Shown here piece after piece: positions 10,235 through 24,161 of a DNA stretch of 64,000 bases. The notes below the pieces were generated by a model that did no database searches, had not been told where the DNA came from, and worked only from the letters and a program-made list of their open reading frames with translations. The translations under genes and the position numbers were made by a program. Position 1 is the stretch's first letter; each line of letters starts with the position of its first letter. Source of the stretch: Terebella lapidaria (Eukaryota; Annelida; Polychaeta; Terebellida; Terebellidae); NCBI GenBank assembly GCA_949152475.1, contig OX424558.1, positions 37,396,651 to 37,460,650 on the forward strand, written 5' to 3'.

Positions 10235-13200
10235 GTAGTATGTCGATGGATTCCTAATAGATTTATACCTGTAGTATAACTATTCACATGAATGTATGAA
10301 TATTGTACTATGGAATCTGTCGTCGAATATTGGTATCGAATTATGATTGTGCTATTGAAATCTTGAATGAATACTTTGTTAATGCGCAATTATGCTCTTG
10401 AAAATACACATCAATTTGAAACAAAGAAAGAACTGTTGTGTGAAATTGCATGGCACATTGCCATATTCATAAACACAATTATCAAAAGCCGACACAGTGC
10501 AGTGCTGTAACAATAACAATACGGTATATCGCCCGAGCATGTGTTGAAACCACAGCACACACCCATAATGAACAAATGTATCAAAGAGAAAAAAATCCAT
10601 CCCGTTTGTTGCCTACAACACCTCGCAACATCAAGGCTGTTAACTTGTAAATTGCCCGCTTTTGTTATCGACCCTCGGCATTCTTCAACCGTATGCCCGA
10701 TCACATTTTCATGGGCATCTCGACACGGCCCATTTTTTTATGCCGCCAAATACGACCATAACCAACGTGTCCAGTTTCCGATATTGACACCAATTGTCGT
10801 GCAGGGCCCACTTAAGTCGACCCTCGACAAATATTTCATCGCACGCTATTTTCCAGTCAAGGAAATGACTTATCCTTTGACTACATGGAGCCGATGAGAA
10901 CCTTGTATTTTGATTGGTTGATTGCTTACTATGCCGTGAAAGCCAATTCAATATTCGAGTGTTAGATGCCTACGTTAAAATTGACACAGGTTTCATTCAC
11001 CGGATATTCTTGCATCCAGGTTGCTACCACACCTGCTTCACCTTTAACCTGGTGAACCAATTAAGTTTGATAACCTCAATAATGATAACCAATGATAGTA
11101 AGTTTGATATCCAGTTATTACAGATCATCGGAATTCTTTTTAACATTCGAGCCAATTTGAGCTAATAAACTTCTGTTTTCAGAAGGTTTTTTCCCAAGAA
11201 AAAAACATCTCAAAATAATATTTAACCCTTCACCCACAGAATCATGCAAATATGATATATGGACAGAAAATGGCATATCTTTCTAGAATATAGAACATTT
11301 CCAGTTTTCTGCAAATAAACAATGACATACTCCACCTTTGATGCCAACACTGGTACATAATGGTGCGGCAAATTCACCAGTTGTACATAATTGATATGGC
11401 TTTGAGCGACAATGCTGTTTCAACTTGTTTTGGCGCTATGTATGACTTCTGGACAGCTATATTTCATTCATGTCGACTGAGAAAGCTTCCATTTTGACCA
11501 CTCCAAGGCATCAGACTAAAGGTTAACATGGTTATGGAGTCCATTTTTTCCGAGCAGTTCTCAGTTTTTCAACCAATCTTTTGTCCCGAGAAATGCCATA
11601 ATAAAGGCACTTTGTTGTGACCTATTCACCCGAACAACACCTCCAAAGTTAAATACCTGTCTTACTACTGAATTTCACATAGAGCTGACTTTCACCATGT
11701 TCAACTCATCAACTAGCACGTCCATAATTCAAGACCGGATTCTACACCAAAATGTGCACTTTCTTTGTCATCCATCATAGCTTGTCTGTCGTAATTGACA
11801 TCTCTGGCAACCTAATTAGTGTCGGTTTCTCGTGAAACGTGTTGCATAACTCTTTCGTAAATTATATATTATTTATGTGTGGTATATGGCTGTAGTCTTG
11901 AACTTTTAGATGGTGATATTTTTCAACTCTGCATTTTGTCTCTGCTGACTGCAATGTCTTGTCTTATTCCTGAGAGAAAAAAGTGTTCTATTCCATCATT
12001 CATCTTTATTTGTAACCCATTATATCTATTTATGATTATATTTTATGTACTTTTGAAAAAAAAAGTCATTTCCCACAGCAAGTGTATTTCGATGATACCT
12101 CATTACCACTTTTAGCGTATTTTCTATATGAAAAAAGAAGTTACTGAGCACTTGTTCACTCCCATTAACAAAGCTTAATCCATACTGGAATGTGGGTCGT
12201 TTTCCATCCAAATATGTAGGTTACCATGGTTACATACAGATCAATTACTTAGTATCCCTGGTTTGACATCCCCATGTGAATCGTAGATTGTTGCCGCATC
12301 CTAATAAGATTGTGTTTTGGGGCCACAGATGTAATTTTCCACCATCAATCAAATTCTAGGTTTGTACCGATTCCAGCATGTTTAGATATGGTACCTCATA
12401 ATGGGTTATTTGTTTTAATAGAAGGTAATTTGAGATGGGGATTAAATTAAAGTGCAGTACATGTATTCACTATTATCTTTTTCTTTTCGAGTTTTCAGTA
12501 TGCACCAATTTTGTTTGGCCCCGAGTGGTGTTTTTATTTGAACTGAATCCATCTACAATGTATTATTCAAAACCCGTAGATTATGGATTTGTGCACAATA
12601 ATGATCAAAATTGTTTTCTGCGAGAAATTTTCGAAACTCTCACATTCATTATGTATTCATTGTTGCTGAATATCAGCCTGGAAGTTGTCACTTGTTTGCC
12701 AAATGAAGAGGCGACCAAATACCAAACAGTTCCATTCACTTTTTGAGAATGCAGTGTGGCTACCCACTCTGTTTGATAGTATCCCTCAAGTTCCCTATCT
12801 TATGACCTTCAGCACCAGTCTTTGACCTTGGAGACTTTCCCAATCAGTCGGATAACTAGAGCTAATCTGGACGTGACGGTACTAGGCCATTGGGACGTTT
12901 CCACTATGGAAGGGTTAAAGCAAGATGGCATCGCATCCGAGGAAAACTGTAATAGGCTTGCCATCCATGTGAGGAATGATTAAACAGTTCTGTTTGAGTA
13001 GATTTCCCGAGGTTAATACCAAGAAGATATATTTACTTCTTTTGGAGTTTGAACTGGGTGTCTGCCAACCAATTTCTTTAACGAATCAGCTTACCAAGTA
13101 TTAACTACTATTTTCAGATAGTCAGAATTGTCAAATTGTCGAACCAATTCTAATTTTGGAAGATATTGAACATAAATTTTTGAAAACCCATAGAACCTGT

Positions 13201-13794
13201 TCTTAAAGGGACTAGCCTTCTTTATCCCTAGGAAAAGGTCAGGTCACAAAACTTATCGCTTTTACTGTTCAATGCCCCCAGAAACATTGGAACAAATGAA
13301 TCAAAACCCCAAGTTCAATCAAATATTGTGGTTCCAATATTTAATTCCAAGACTTTTCTAATCCCGCAAAACAATTGACTGAGTTCCGGAGTTTCCCGGG
13401 TACCTTCCAAGCGGTGACAACAGGGTCATGCACACACTTGATTGAAAATATTAATTAATTGATCATGATGTGTGAAATTAATCACACCTTTCCTCCGATT
13501 TGTTGCCTGTTTCATCATATTCCTTTGCTAGGCAGATAAGCAGTTAAACTTGATAAAGAAAAACGATAAATATTTAATGCTGTTTGTTGCCAGTGTATGA
13601 CTCTTCTCAACTCCTGTCTGAATCAGTCTCACCGATATTGTTCGAAACTGAACCATATCGGGACAATCTGGTGGGACAAATGATACATTTTATTCCGTAA
13701 ATAGCTGTTTGATGGAGCAATATCAGTTGGGACGAAGGAAATCACACAACGAAAATGAGATCAGCAGAAATGATAGAAATTCTGGTCTGGAACC

Positions 13795-14391
13795 ATGAAT
13801 TGGGACATATGGGAATACAAGGAATACAAAACAGTTTATCTGTGTCATCTTCCTTCTGCTATTGGTTCACTGCGGAAGGAAAAAAAAACTTTTGTGGAAA
13901 CATATAATCTGTCTAATTTGGGTATCCTGATTTTACAGATGAAAAAAATAATTGATCGTCCTATCAGAACTCATGTTGCGCAACAAATTTCTTGGGCTAG
14001 TATCTGTCTCAGCGGTAATTACATATTGACGGATCTCGTTACGGGACAGTCCGTGTTCCTGTCGTACTTTATAATGAAAGATGTTCCATGCCATTACAAG
14101 AAATTGCCTGCTCTGAGCTCTGAGCAATTTGCAAAGGGATTTATTAGTATCCCCCAAGGCATCATACATATAAGTAATAAGTATAACTCACATCAGAATG
14201 ACAGTAGCAAATTGAGTTTGTGTTTATTGTGGTTCCAATGTAGCAGATGCATTGAGGGGAAGAAAATTTGCGAGAAGAAAATAAATTGTTGCATGCTACC
14301 AATACAAACATGTACTAGTACATTGAAGCAGAAGTACATTGCAAGGTTTTTTTTTTTTCCTCTGAGTGAAGATTGTGTAATATATCTCTGA
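13795..14391 (+). other. unexplained 198-codon open frame in intron 52
   Basis: An ATG with A at -3 opens 198 codons in AT-rich intron. The predicted protein is lysine- and cysteine-containing, with no recognised domain or signal peptide and no paired splice sites in a useful phase. It could be a worn transposon ORF or chance. It is recorded because it is among the longest open frames in the window not explained by dystrophin. Confidence 0.15.
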
Positions 14392-14679
14392 TATGCAATG
14401 CATTAGAATAGTACAGCAGTAAGAAATTCAAATATTTTAAAAAATATGCACCCGTGTGTTTATGCTTTCACAGTATTCCAAAATTGCTTCATTTGCTTCA
14501 GCTTTGCATTTTTATACCAGTATTTCATTCATGTTTGCTGCTGCACAACAACAATATATCCTTCACAGACTGACAGCATTCTGTCTTTTGGGAGAGGAAG
14601 GGGGAATGCAGAGCACATTTCTTCCCGGGTGAGAAGCAACAGTGCTGCCCTCATTTGGTGGCATTGTTCATTACTTGTG

Positions 14680-14693
14680 GTGCCCCCTGGTGA
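14680..14693 (-). promoter_or_regulatory. CTCF-like motif
   Basis: The minus strand reads TCACCAGGGGGCAC, 13 of 14 positions of the bilaterian CTCF core CCASYAGRKGGCRS. Binding is untested. Confidence 0.4.
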
Positions 14694-15086
14694 ATGATGT
14701 TCACATCTCATCATAATGCACCCATACAGTCAGTCAGCATGGGATACAATTGGTTTCCTTGATTACCATCTTGCAAGCCCTATTTCAGAGCTTTTTTGGA
14801 CACTTAATCTGACTAGAATTGGAATTGGATTTATTCATTAGGTAAAATATTGGCAAAGCATATGGCATAAATTGGAAACATTTTGATGGTCTTCAAAAAA
14901 ATTAGTTGTCAATCAATCAATTAGGAATTTCAAGTTGTCAAAAGAAGAATTCTTGGATATCAGGTGTAAACACATGTACTGGTTGAACGAAAGTGACAAG
15001 ATGGATTATCTGAAAGTTAACACCACATCTAAAAACAAGGAAACGTCTACAAAACAACAGAAAACATCACAAAACACATGCATTAG

Positions 15087-15347
15087 ATGATGCAATTCAT
15101 GTCGGGCGGCGATTACAAAGCGTTGCCTGGCGTGACATCAAACCCCGAAATAACTACCTCTCAGCGAAAAACTCGCAGAAGGACATTTACGCGTACAATT
15201 CTCGCCGCGAGGAAACGACAAAAGGATTTGCTGCGGAAACCGTCTGCGGTCCCAGACGAGTTTATAGTTGTCAAACGTTGTCTGTCGTATTGCGTGTGTC
15301 TGCCGAGCGGGGGATATTACCAGGCTAGGTTCGTGCTTTTCCCTTCG
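15087..15347 (+). other. CpG-rich open frame in intron 52
   Basis: An ATG at 15087 opens 87 codons with a basic stretch (TSQRKTRRRTFTRTILAARK) and, unlike its surroundings, many CpG dinucleotides (for example TACGCGTACAATTCTCGCCG). A possible donor (GCTAG then gttcgt, 15331) has phase 2, which does not fit exon 53, so it is not offered as a dystrophin first exon. It may be part of an unmethylated regulatory region or a young insertion. Confidence 0.2.
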
Positions 15348-15867
15348 TAATTGCCGGAGGAAACCGTTTTCAAAGCAACTAAAAGCCACGCAAATAAATG
15401 ACACTTGTGGGTTGGGTGCAGGTAAATCATGGCTTGTGGAATGGGCTGTGCAGAATTTTTGTGTGTGACAAATTCGTCCTTTCATTTTAACTTTTCCCAG
15501 ATGGGCCGTTTGCACAATGAGAAACTTGAACAAAGTTGAACATGTCTTTGAATGTTGAAAATATGAAAAATGCATGGTCACCTTGACAAGACTGTTATTT
15601 GAAAAAAACATCGAAAAACACATATAATCAATATGCCATTGTGAAATATTTGAAATTATTATGTAAGTAATAGCAATTTATGTGAAATAAAGTCACAACG
15701 CTGTAAGTACAAATGCATTGTGTTTGCGAGTGTAATGCATCACTCCAAGATATTAATCAATTATATTCATGCCATTTATGATGGGCTTTCACTTCCGCGT
15801 TTAATAAATCATTGTTGTGTCTGGAACGTGTTTGTCTGTTTTTCCCCAATAAAAGATATCTTCACCT

Positions 15868-15886
15868 CCCCCCCCCCCCCCCCCCC
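15868..15886. repeat. C homopolymer, 19 bp
   Basis: An uninterrupted run of C in intron 52. Confidence 0.9.
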
Positions 15887-16370
15887 TTCTGCGCCATGCA
15901 AGAAATGCTAGAAATCAATAAGGCGCTTTTCCCCGACATTTATACTGCCCCGGACGCCCAAAGAGGAACGCTTCTGACATTTTGTTGACGATTTGATCTC
16001 CCGTGGTTCACGGATCTTGTCGACATAACCTAGACTGCCGCGTATATTGGCTCCTATCGGGCTAGCCATGATACTAGACGACCCGATGGGAATGGGTCGA
16101 CTCTATGTAAATAGATCAGGGATTCGGTTCGCTTCGGCTGCCATGTTCCATATTGGGGTTAGTTGGTATATCGGAGCTTAGCATGGGTTGTTCATACAGT
16201 TGTTTCTAGCTATAATGACATGTGCTCATTGTTTATATAACAAAGAAATGAATGCAATTGTGAGTTAAATGTGAGATAATCATGGCAAAACACAAATTTG
16301 TCTTATTTTTGCATCAATATCGTGCAAATTTAGTGAATTGTTTTCTATGTGTGTTGAATCAAACTATACA

Positions 16371-16563
16371 AGCCGTCCGTCCTAAATTCGCCAACAGGGT
16401 TTTCAGACCTTGTAATGCAAATGAAACCAACTAGTCTTATCATCAATCGAGACTGATATTCAATCTTTGTACCAGCAGTTTGTTTTCCATAAAACGAGTT
16501 TCTGAGCTCTGATAATATTGAGTTGGCAAATTTTGGGATGCGGCGAATTAAGGACGGATGGCT
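16371..16563. mobile_element. 193 bp inverted-repeat element (MITE-like)
   Basis: AGCCGTCCGTCCTAAATTCG at the left pairs with the reverse complement of the right end, AGCCATCCGTCCTTAATTCG. There is no ORF between the ends, and no clear target duplication was identified, so superfamily is left open. Confidence 0.55.
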
Positions 16564-18570
16564 CTTAGTGATTAGCGTTGAACACTAATATTGTTCATCT
16601 GAATAACTACTTGTTGGAGTTAATTTTTGCTATGTTCATGAGGTGGTCACTTGTGTCATTGTATATTTGAGTATTTCCTTTCAAAGATATTGCTGGGGGT
16701 CATTATGCAATATTGTTCGAGTGATAAAGCTCCATTCAGCCACACCAGTATACTGCCCTGTATGACACTCGTTATCAGGGTCCAATACATCGATACCCCT
16801 GGGAAGAAGATGGCACTCGTAATCTTCTCTGGGAATCAGCCAATAGCTCAGCAAAAATACCCTCAAAACTACTGCTCCACCCCCTAAAAACTGTTCTGGT
16901 CGATTCTCCACCAGTTATATACAAATGTCCGTTCAGCGTCTCCTAAATTTTGTCTTTGCGACTTGGCCAGACTTTGTGGCTACAAGAGCAGCACCCATCG
17001 TGGCAGGGATATTGCCGATAGCGGCATGGCCAGACGCCTTGGTGCGGGACGGGGTTTTCCCGATCGAGGGATCAATCTGTCGGACGTCGACCCTGTTGCC
17101 TTACCATGGTTTTCGGTCCATTGTTTCTTGGCGTCTTTTTTTTTTCGCCAGTATGCAGCTGAGTTCTTCACACTTATGACATACAGTAGTCTCTGTTGTG
17201 AGGCTGTCTCGTGAAGCGAAAAGTGTGAACAATGTTTGTTCTTGGTCATGTATGACCAGTGAACATTTTGGTTTATTTTTGCACAACGATTACTTTTGAC
17301 TTATGTTTGGTGGGCTTCTTGGGCCCCTGTTGACCAACCCTGTATGAATCATGAGCAATGACATCACACTTGCCTCTGCATGTTTTTCAGAAAGAACATG
17401 GTCTTTGAGTAACCAAGGTAACTGTAATAATTTACTGTATTATGCACTGTATATTTTATTTGCAAATATATTTCATATATGTTATTAAAATTCTAAAATA
17501 TTTTTTATTAGGGATACTAGTATTGGAAATATTAAAAATTCTCTGCAATTATTCTGTTATCAATTGTTATCAGTTATAGCTGTTATCTGTTGAGATGTTC
17601 CTCATCTTGGCAACTCATTCATAAACCAAAATAAATATTTCAATTCTGCTGATGAAAAATAATCAGTAATTGTAATTCAACAATCATTCATTCCTTTTCA
17701 ATGTTTGGTTACGTAGTTGTCCCACTTCAAATGCCTGTTCTGAATTAATGACCTACTTAAAGGGCTGCAGTCAGCTCATTAGCATGTTCCCAAGTGACTA
17801 ACTCTGTGCGAAAAAAGCAATTATGATCACAACTCTGGAAAGCACTTCACATCCGATAGTTGCGTGAATCAACTGACAAATGCATTATCCAACGATTCGC
17901 TTGAACGTTGATTATGGGATAGGATTATACAATTTCTACAGACACTACAGGTCCGCAGTAGCAACTACGAAACAATGGCAAGTCTCATGGAGTCCATTAT
18001 TGGTGGGCCAGGGTTCCAATTTTCCGCCATTTCCAATTTTTCTCAGCAAAAGTAACGAACTACGTTCCCGTAATGTGATTTCCATAGTCTGGAGTTTGAG
18101 AGGCAAGGCGCCTGTATGAAACGTAAAAATGACCATCACGGAAACGGGAATATTCCGATATTGCAACTGTTATTGTTTTTTTTATGTGTCCAATTTGAAA
18201 ACATATGCAATTCCATTCATTCGCGCACAATTGGATTTCTATTGATTTCCGGGTTCATTTTTGCTCTGCAGCCAAATTTGTTTTATTTGACAATCTATCT
18301 TGCAGTTCCAAAGTTTGTGACAAACTTTTCTGGGCTGTCAATTCTCTACACATCACACTGTCTAATAAATTTAGATGCCTGTTAGCTTCAAATAGAAAAT
18401 GTATGCACAAAATGTATTGTTCAACTTAGCTGTTGACACATTCAATGAGTTTCTAATATCTGTCCAAGAATAAAGCGAAAACTATATATATCATGCATAT
18501 ATATCATGCATAACTTATATATTTATCTCATACATAATTTTATAATATGACAATTTTTCTGTTCTTGCAG

Positions 18571-18782
18571 TTGAGCGCCTTCGGGAGCACTGGGAGACCG
18601 CTCATGGCAAGGCGACTCACCGCACTGACCAGCTGGAAGACCAGCTGCTCGAGTGTAGACAGCTGGATGAGTTACAGCTGGAGTTCACGCGCTGGATCGC
18701 CCAGGTGGAGGAGGACGTCGACGCACAGAGGGACCTTGGGCAGACCGTCCCCGCCCTGGAAAAACAGCTGGCTGAGCATAGG
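18571..18782 (+). CDS. dmd: dystrophin exon 53 equivalent
   Basis: A 212 nt exon, identical in length to human exon 53. It begins with two bases (TT) completing a valine codon and ends in phase 0 (AGG then gtgagt). VERLREHWETAHG aligns with human IERIQNQWDEVQE, which marks the end of R20, and FTRWIAQVEEDVDAQ begins R21. Codon use is GC-richer than the flanking introns. It is also the first exon that a transcript from 10102 would join. Confidence 0.94.
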
Positions 18783-20857
18783 GTGAGTTTATTAAAAATT
18801 TGTAAGAATTGGGTGAGAACTGTCATGATGTATTGTGAGACCTCCCACACATACCAGCTGAACTCTGGAGAAACAACTAGCATAGTTTAAATAATATCAT
18901 GACATTTTTTTAGATGACACTTTATTTATAAAAACAAAGCAGCTCAAGTTGCAATCAAAGGGCATTTATTTAGTTACATTTGTGCAAAGTGAGATGTAAT
19001 AGACATGTATGGGATTTCAAAGCATGCCCATGCGAATTCAGAGTCTAGCTTTGAACCAGTTACACTTGCCAATGTTGATGCCTTCTGCAGACGGTGCAAG
19101 GGTCACAAACCACCGCCTACAGACAATGAAACCTTATGAATTGTCAGGAGCTCAAGGAAAAATAATTTAATCCAGTAAGGTTGCCCCCGGTTGCGTATTT
19201 GCTCACTGTTTTATTTGTTGATTTTAGGCCTTGGACCTTTAGACCCCGTGCATGAGAAAACCATCGGAAATCTGCGATATTTGATCCATTCAGTCGGAGG
19301 TTTTTCTGTACACGTGGCTTCCCATTTCCAACCACAGAAGCAGTTCTATAGACCAGAGTCTAGACCGCAGTATACATATTGATTTACTTTGTTGCTGGCT
19401 AAACTCGGTTTTCAATTGTGTCCATGTAACATTTAATTGCTTGTGTTTAGCTGCATTTGGATCATGCAATTGAAAGTGTAAGACGATATTGCATCTGTGT
19501 CAGTGAATTTTCACTCTATCTGCCAAACAGCAGGGCAGTATGGGATTAATATTTTAGCAGTACAAAATATCCGTGGATTTCGAATACCTTACACTGTGAG
19601 GAAAAGAAAGCTAAGGTAAGTAGATTTAAAGAAGATTTAATATCCCGAATCCATTGTAAAATCCTCAATACAAAAAAAAAAATGTGGACAGTGACATTAT
19701 TAGACGCCCAGCAACGGCAGATCCAAGTGCACTCGATCAGTATGCAAAGCATGATGGGATACGTCGCCAGGTAGACATCGCCAATGATCTAAGCTCATGG
19801 TGTCAAACGTCGGATTCAGCGTAGATACGGAAGATGTGTGGTTTCCATGGTGACGGTCAGTTTTGGCCGGCAGGCCGATTATTCCAAAGTGATGCTGATT
19901 GGGGGCAATCATAGGAAGGTCGACAGGTTGGCGAAAGTTCACTTCGTGGTCGTTATCTTTTCATCGGCAGTGACATCACGGTGAAGCCCTTCGCCGTCCA
20001 TCATAATGACGGACCTTCTCCGATAGAATATCGTTGTGTTCTGTCGCAAAAACTATAAATAGGTTATACATCATGATACATGAATATTTGAATGATTTGG
20101 CACCAGATAAAGTAATACGAAAAAAAATGCAAACATTAAACTTTTATGTAATGAAATTATGAGACACAAAACATTTTGCTCTAGGGTAAGAGTGTGTCAC
20201 AAGTTTTCAAATTCTCAATTTACCAAAAGTTTAGTGGCATAATGTTTCATTTGTAATGATGGTGCACTTTAGGATTTTGTGGGAACGGTGCACTTAACTG
20301 TGTTGACAAATTGCCTAATGAGTAAATCCATAACCATACTTCTTCAGGAGGGAGATGATCGATCGAATACTCCACAATCTGGCGTTCTTTTCTTAACACT
20401 TTCCCACCGTCTTGCCTTACAGTGTTTTCTCGTTAGAAGCATGCACCGTTCCCAGAATTAATTTGTATTATCAGATCTTCAAGTCTGATTTTTTCCCCCC
20501 GCCTCGGCTTCACCCCACTTCCACGGCCTTCACCCATGCCTCGCACACCTCCATCCCTAAGAACAGCTCAACGTACGAACGGTGTAAGTTCACACTGGTA
20601 GAAGCTCGGGTGCGCCGAATATCATCAGCTCACTGCCCTCCTGTCACCCTCAATATTCCTCGCATCCGCCCCTGTCACACATAAGAATACGGGAGATATA
20701 TGCCACTGAAAAATGCTTATCCCGCCATTAGCTGGTATCCTGCACATTAACGTTAGCATCCCTCTTCCTCGGTTTCTTCGCATCCTTCTGTCTGTTCGAA
20801 GGAAGCCAGCTAACCTACAATTACCCCTTCCCCCCTCACCCTTCTCGCACCTCCCCT

Positions 20858-20869
20858 CCCCCCCCCCCC
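20858..20869. repeat. C homopolymer, 12 bp, in a CT-rich tract
   Basis: It lies within a pyrimidine-rich stretch of about 60 bp starting near 20821. Confidence 0.9.
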
Positions 20870-23335
20870 TCCTTACTCTACCAAAGTATATGGCTATGCA
20901 TGAACATTACACGCACATTTTTCTCGATCATCGTCCGGAGTAGTAGCTATACTCGACATCGCCTCCTTAAAAGGCCTCATCACGATCTTTGTGGCACGTT
21001 ATCGTGGGGAAGTTGGCACGTCCAAGCTTGAGACAATAGTCGTGAGTGAGGGAGTGGAGGAATTTCCGCGTGCGACCTGACGGGACTTCAGAGGGCGCGA
21101 GGTGTCGAGGGCGTGCCGTTTGTCAGCGGGAGTCAGCTCAGGGATAGGCAAAACCAGAGCGGAATTATGCATTTTTCATGGAGAAATTCATCATATTCAT
21201 TGTCTGGTTACTGCGAAGCTAATGTAGTTTTTATCGGTGGTTGTCCACTGTCACGTCTTGTGAAAAGTGAAACTTTGTGATTTTTACCACACTGGCATAG
21301 AGTCGACAGTCATTCGTTAGACCGACCGACGTTACTGGATACCTGAATCTCGTCGCCAGGGCCAGTCGATAGGGACGGAGACAGAGGTCGCCATAGCAAC
21401 CAGGCCTGGAAATTTGATGAACGGAACTCCAAATGAATACTGATGGCCGTTATTCACTTACTTTGATCATTTTGTGCATTCAGGACCCTTGACATAACCA
21501 CGACCGTGGCTTGCACGGCGACCCTTTGGACGGTCACCTAGTGGCCGACTGCCTTTGCCATACCGTATTGGATTATGCAAGCACTTAGCCTGGAAATTAA
21601 CTGCTTATCGTACTACCATAATGGTGCATAATTGCACTCCCCTTGCAATCCGAGAGGCGTGCGTGACTGCGCATATGGATAGATAAGTAAATGATCACCT
21701 TTAATTACGCTTAGACATATTGCTGGTTACTAGATATACTTTTGTTTATTGTGCCCTCGACATTTGTCACTGCCGTTCATCAAATCACCAGTGACAGCGT
21801 GGAATTCAGCAATACTACGATACCCGAAAAGAAAAACAACATTTGAAGGAAAGGAAGGAGGGCGAAAAATCACCAGTTTACTAAGTGCAAAATGCTCTCG
21901 TGTCTGATTGAGCTGACAACGCAGAAGTACATACACGTTAAAGTCAGGCTGGGAATACATGTGTTCTTTCGCAGGCAGATATTATGCAACGTCGATGTTC
22001 ATGCCGTTAGCGTCTTCACTTATGCTTGACAAAGCGGGCAAGCTGGTTTTCTATTCATGCCCAGTGAATGCGTGAGTTTACGTTTTGACGTGTGTTTTTA
22101 CACAATCGGACAACACTTCACCTGTCTTCTCAGCAGGGTTTTGTTGACACTGCGGCTGTAAATCAACGATTCAGACCGTGTAAACTCACCAGTTGTCGAG
22201 TATTGATGTCAAGGATTTACTTATCATCGAGTACTCGTCATTGTACGCATTTAATGAGAAGGACACGCTATTTATAAAGTGATATTGACCACTGTCTCGC
22301 GTTTTATCAGTGTGGCTACAAATCAGAGGAAAAGTTGTATATTTTGCTTCTCATTTTGTGAAATTCAAATGTCGTTGTTGTTGCAATAAATTCATTTCGG
22401 ATAATCTGCTACGCAACATAACAGACTTGAATGGATAGACAACAATCTTGGCTTGATTTATATGCACTGAATTTATGCCGTGCCTCTTTCTGGTTTAATA
22501 TCACAAATGGAATAAAATCCAGTGTGAAAGGATATAGCATTTAATTTATGACAATTTGATAGTTCGGATAGAGTTGCAGCACGGAATTTTTGCTTTCTCA
22601 TATAACGCAGGTAAGTTTACATGGGGCTTTGTGAGACTAGTGTAAAAAGTTCACTGATTTCATTGGGCTTTCACAAGGGACAGAACAGTGCCGTGGCACC
22701 ATGCAAAAACCCAGAAACCTCATGATTTTTTTTGGCATTTTCGACTTTCAACTGCAGGAGATCATTTTGCACACGAAAATTACTTTTTCGCAGATGCCAT
22801 GCCCGAATAATCACATACATCTAACTTGTAAACACTATATACATGGATATTGATCAAGCCACTCTGTAATTATCGGGGCTTCGCGTTCCCGTTCGGCGCT
22901 GGCCCTGACCGCGACACTTCGGTGCCTGATGACCAATTTGTCGCCTCCGGCTGATTCTTCTTGATTTAGCTCAATTTCCTGTCGACTTCGCCAACAAAAA
23001 GCAGACCTGCATTGGCCCGTAGTGGCAGTATATTCGTCCCTCATGGTGAGCACGAAAGATACAGTCTTGATCACGCATGTGAGGCTGTAGTTTTTCGGGT
23101 ATGTCGGTTCGTTCGAGAAACGACTTCCTGACTTTAAAGGCTGCACAGGGCAAATGAGGAACATTATGTGTCCCCTTCGTATCATCCATAGTATCCCTTG
23201 ATCAAAGTTTATTGATTAATTTGCTCGTCTAGCCGTGGTGAAGCATGCATGTTGCTTCTTGCAGCTTTTTGCCTTGGCATTTTGAAAAGAAGCACATGAC
23301 AGCAACCAGAAAAAATATGGGAATTTCGGTGGGAA

Positions 23336-23353
23336 GGGGGGGGGGGGGGGGGG
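23336..23353. repeat. G homopolymer, 18 bp
   Basis: An uninterrupted run of G in intron 53. Confidence 0.9.
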
Positions 23354-24147
23354 AAGGGGTTAGGAGTGTCATTGTTGAAAGCTAGCAAGTCTACCCATGA
23401 TGACAATATAGGTTCAGTATGGATATAGAAGGGGCGTAATGAACGGGAACCCGCGAGCTTGAATGAAGCTATGAGCGAGGTTCCACAGTTGTCATCCCTA
23501 GGGTTGTTAACCATGGTCGAGAGTCCTTCAGTAGGTAATATATCAGCGACAGACGACAAATTCCCGTAATACCGCCAAGGAAGCCACAGAAGGAAGCGAT
23601 TCTGTGGGTTTTTTCGTGGGTATTGTCTGTGGATAGTCACAGTGCAAAAGCCCAGGGAAAATGTGTTGTTTCATTGTCAATGGTTGTCAATCATATCGGA
23701 CGGAGATTGTTTGCGATGTACGGGGAGGATGTAAATAACAAGGGAATGATATGGGGGTTCCCAAGTTATATTTCGGCAGGATTGGTATGGAAAATCTTGT
23801 ATTAATGTAGCTACTTTGTATCAGAATTGGTGTGATGTATGTGTGTTTGTATCTATTTATAGATGGCCACATTATCAAAAGAGTTTTTTTTTTGCCATAT
23901 ATTTCTGTTCCCATGGTTACTCTTAATCTTCGAATGCTAAACAAATCCAAACAAATTGACAGTGTTGATTGTAAGTGTCAGATGTGACACTTGTGTCACA
24001 AGTAGTCTAGTGACAGGTGGCATCTCGTCAACACCCAACAAAATCTTGTCTATAAACATGCAACATTTGCTGGTAATTGTCAGTAAAGGCTTGAGTCAAT
24101 TTACGGCAATTGAATCTGTCACCATGGCAACCCCGCCCTGTCAGCTG

Positions 24148-24161
24148 GTGCCCCCTAGAGG
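24148..24161 (-). promoter_or_regulatory. CTCF-like motif
   Basis: The minus strand reads CCTCTAGGGGGCAC, 13 of 14 core positions of CCASYAGRKGGCRS. Binding is untested. Confidence 0.4.

Larger units (their letters stand above)
6709..18570 (+). other. intron 52 equivalent (11.9 kb)
   Basis: This is a long AT-rich intron. Items seen inside are two MITEs (8175-8379 and 16371-16563), a CpG-richer stretch at about 9380-9760 followed by a candidate first exon at 10102-10234, an unexplained long open frame at 13795-14391, a CTCF-like motif at 14680, a CpG-rich open frame at 15087-15347 and a 19-C run at 15868. The stretches 6.7-8.1, 10.3-13.7 and 17.2-18.5 kb show nothing else that I can support. 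Confidence 0.85.

Noticed and set aside
16925..17214. Two overlapping plus-strand ORFs in a GC-rich patch of intron 52
   Set aside because: They start at weak or non-ATG codons, end without useful donors, and resemble no family.
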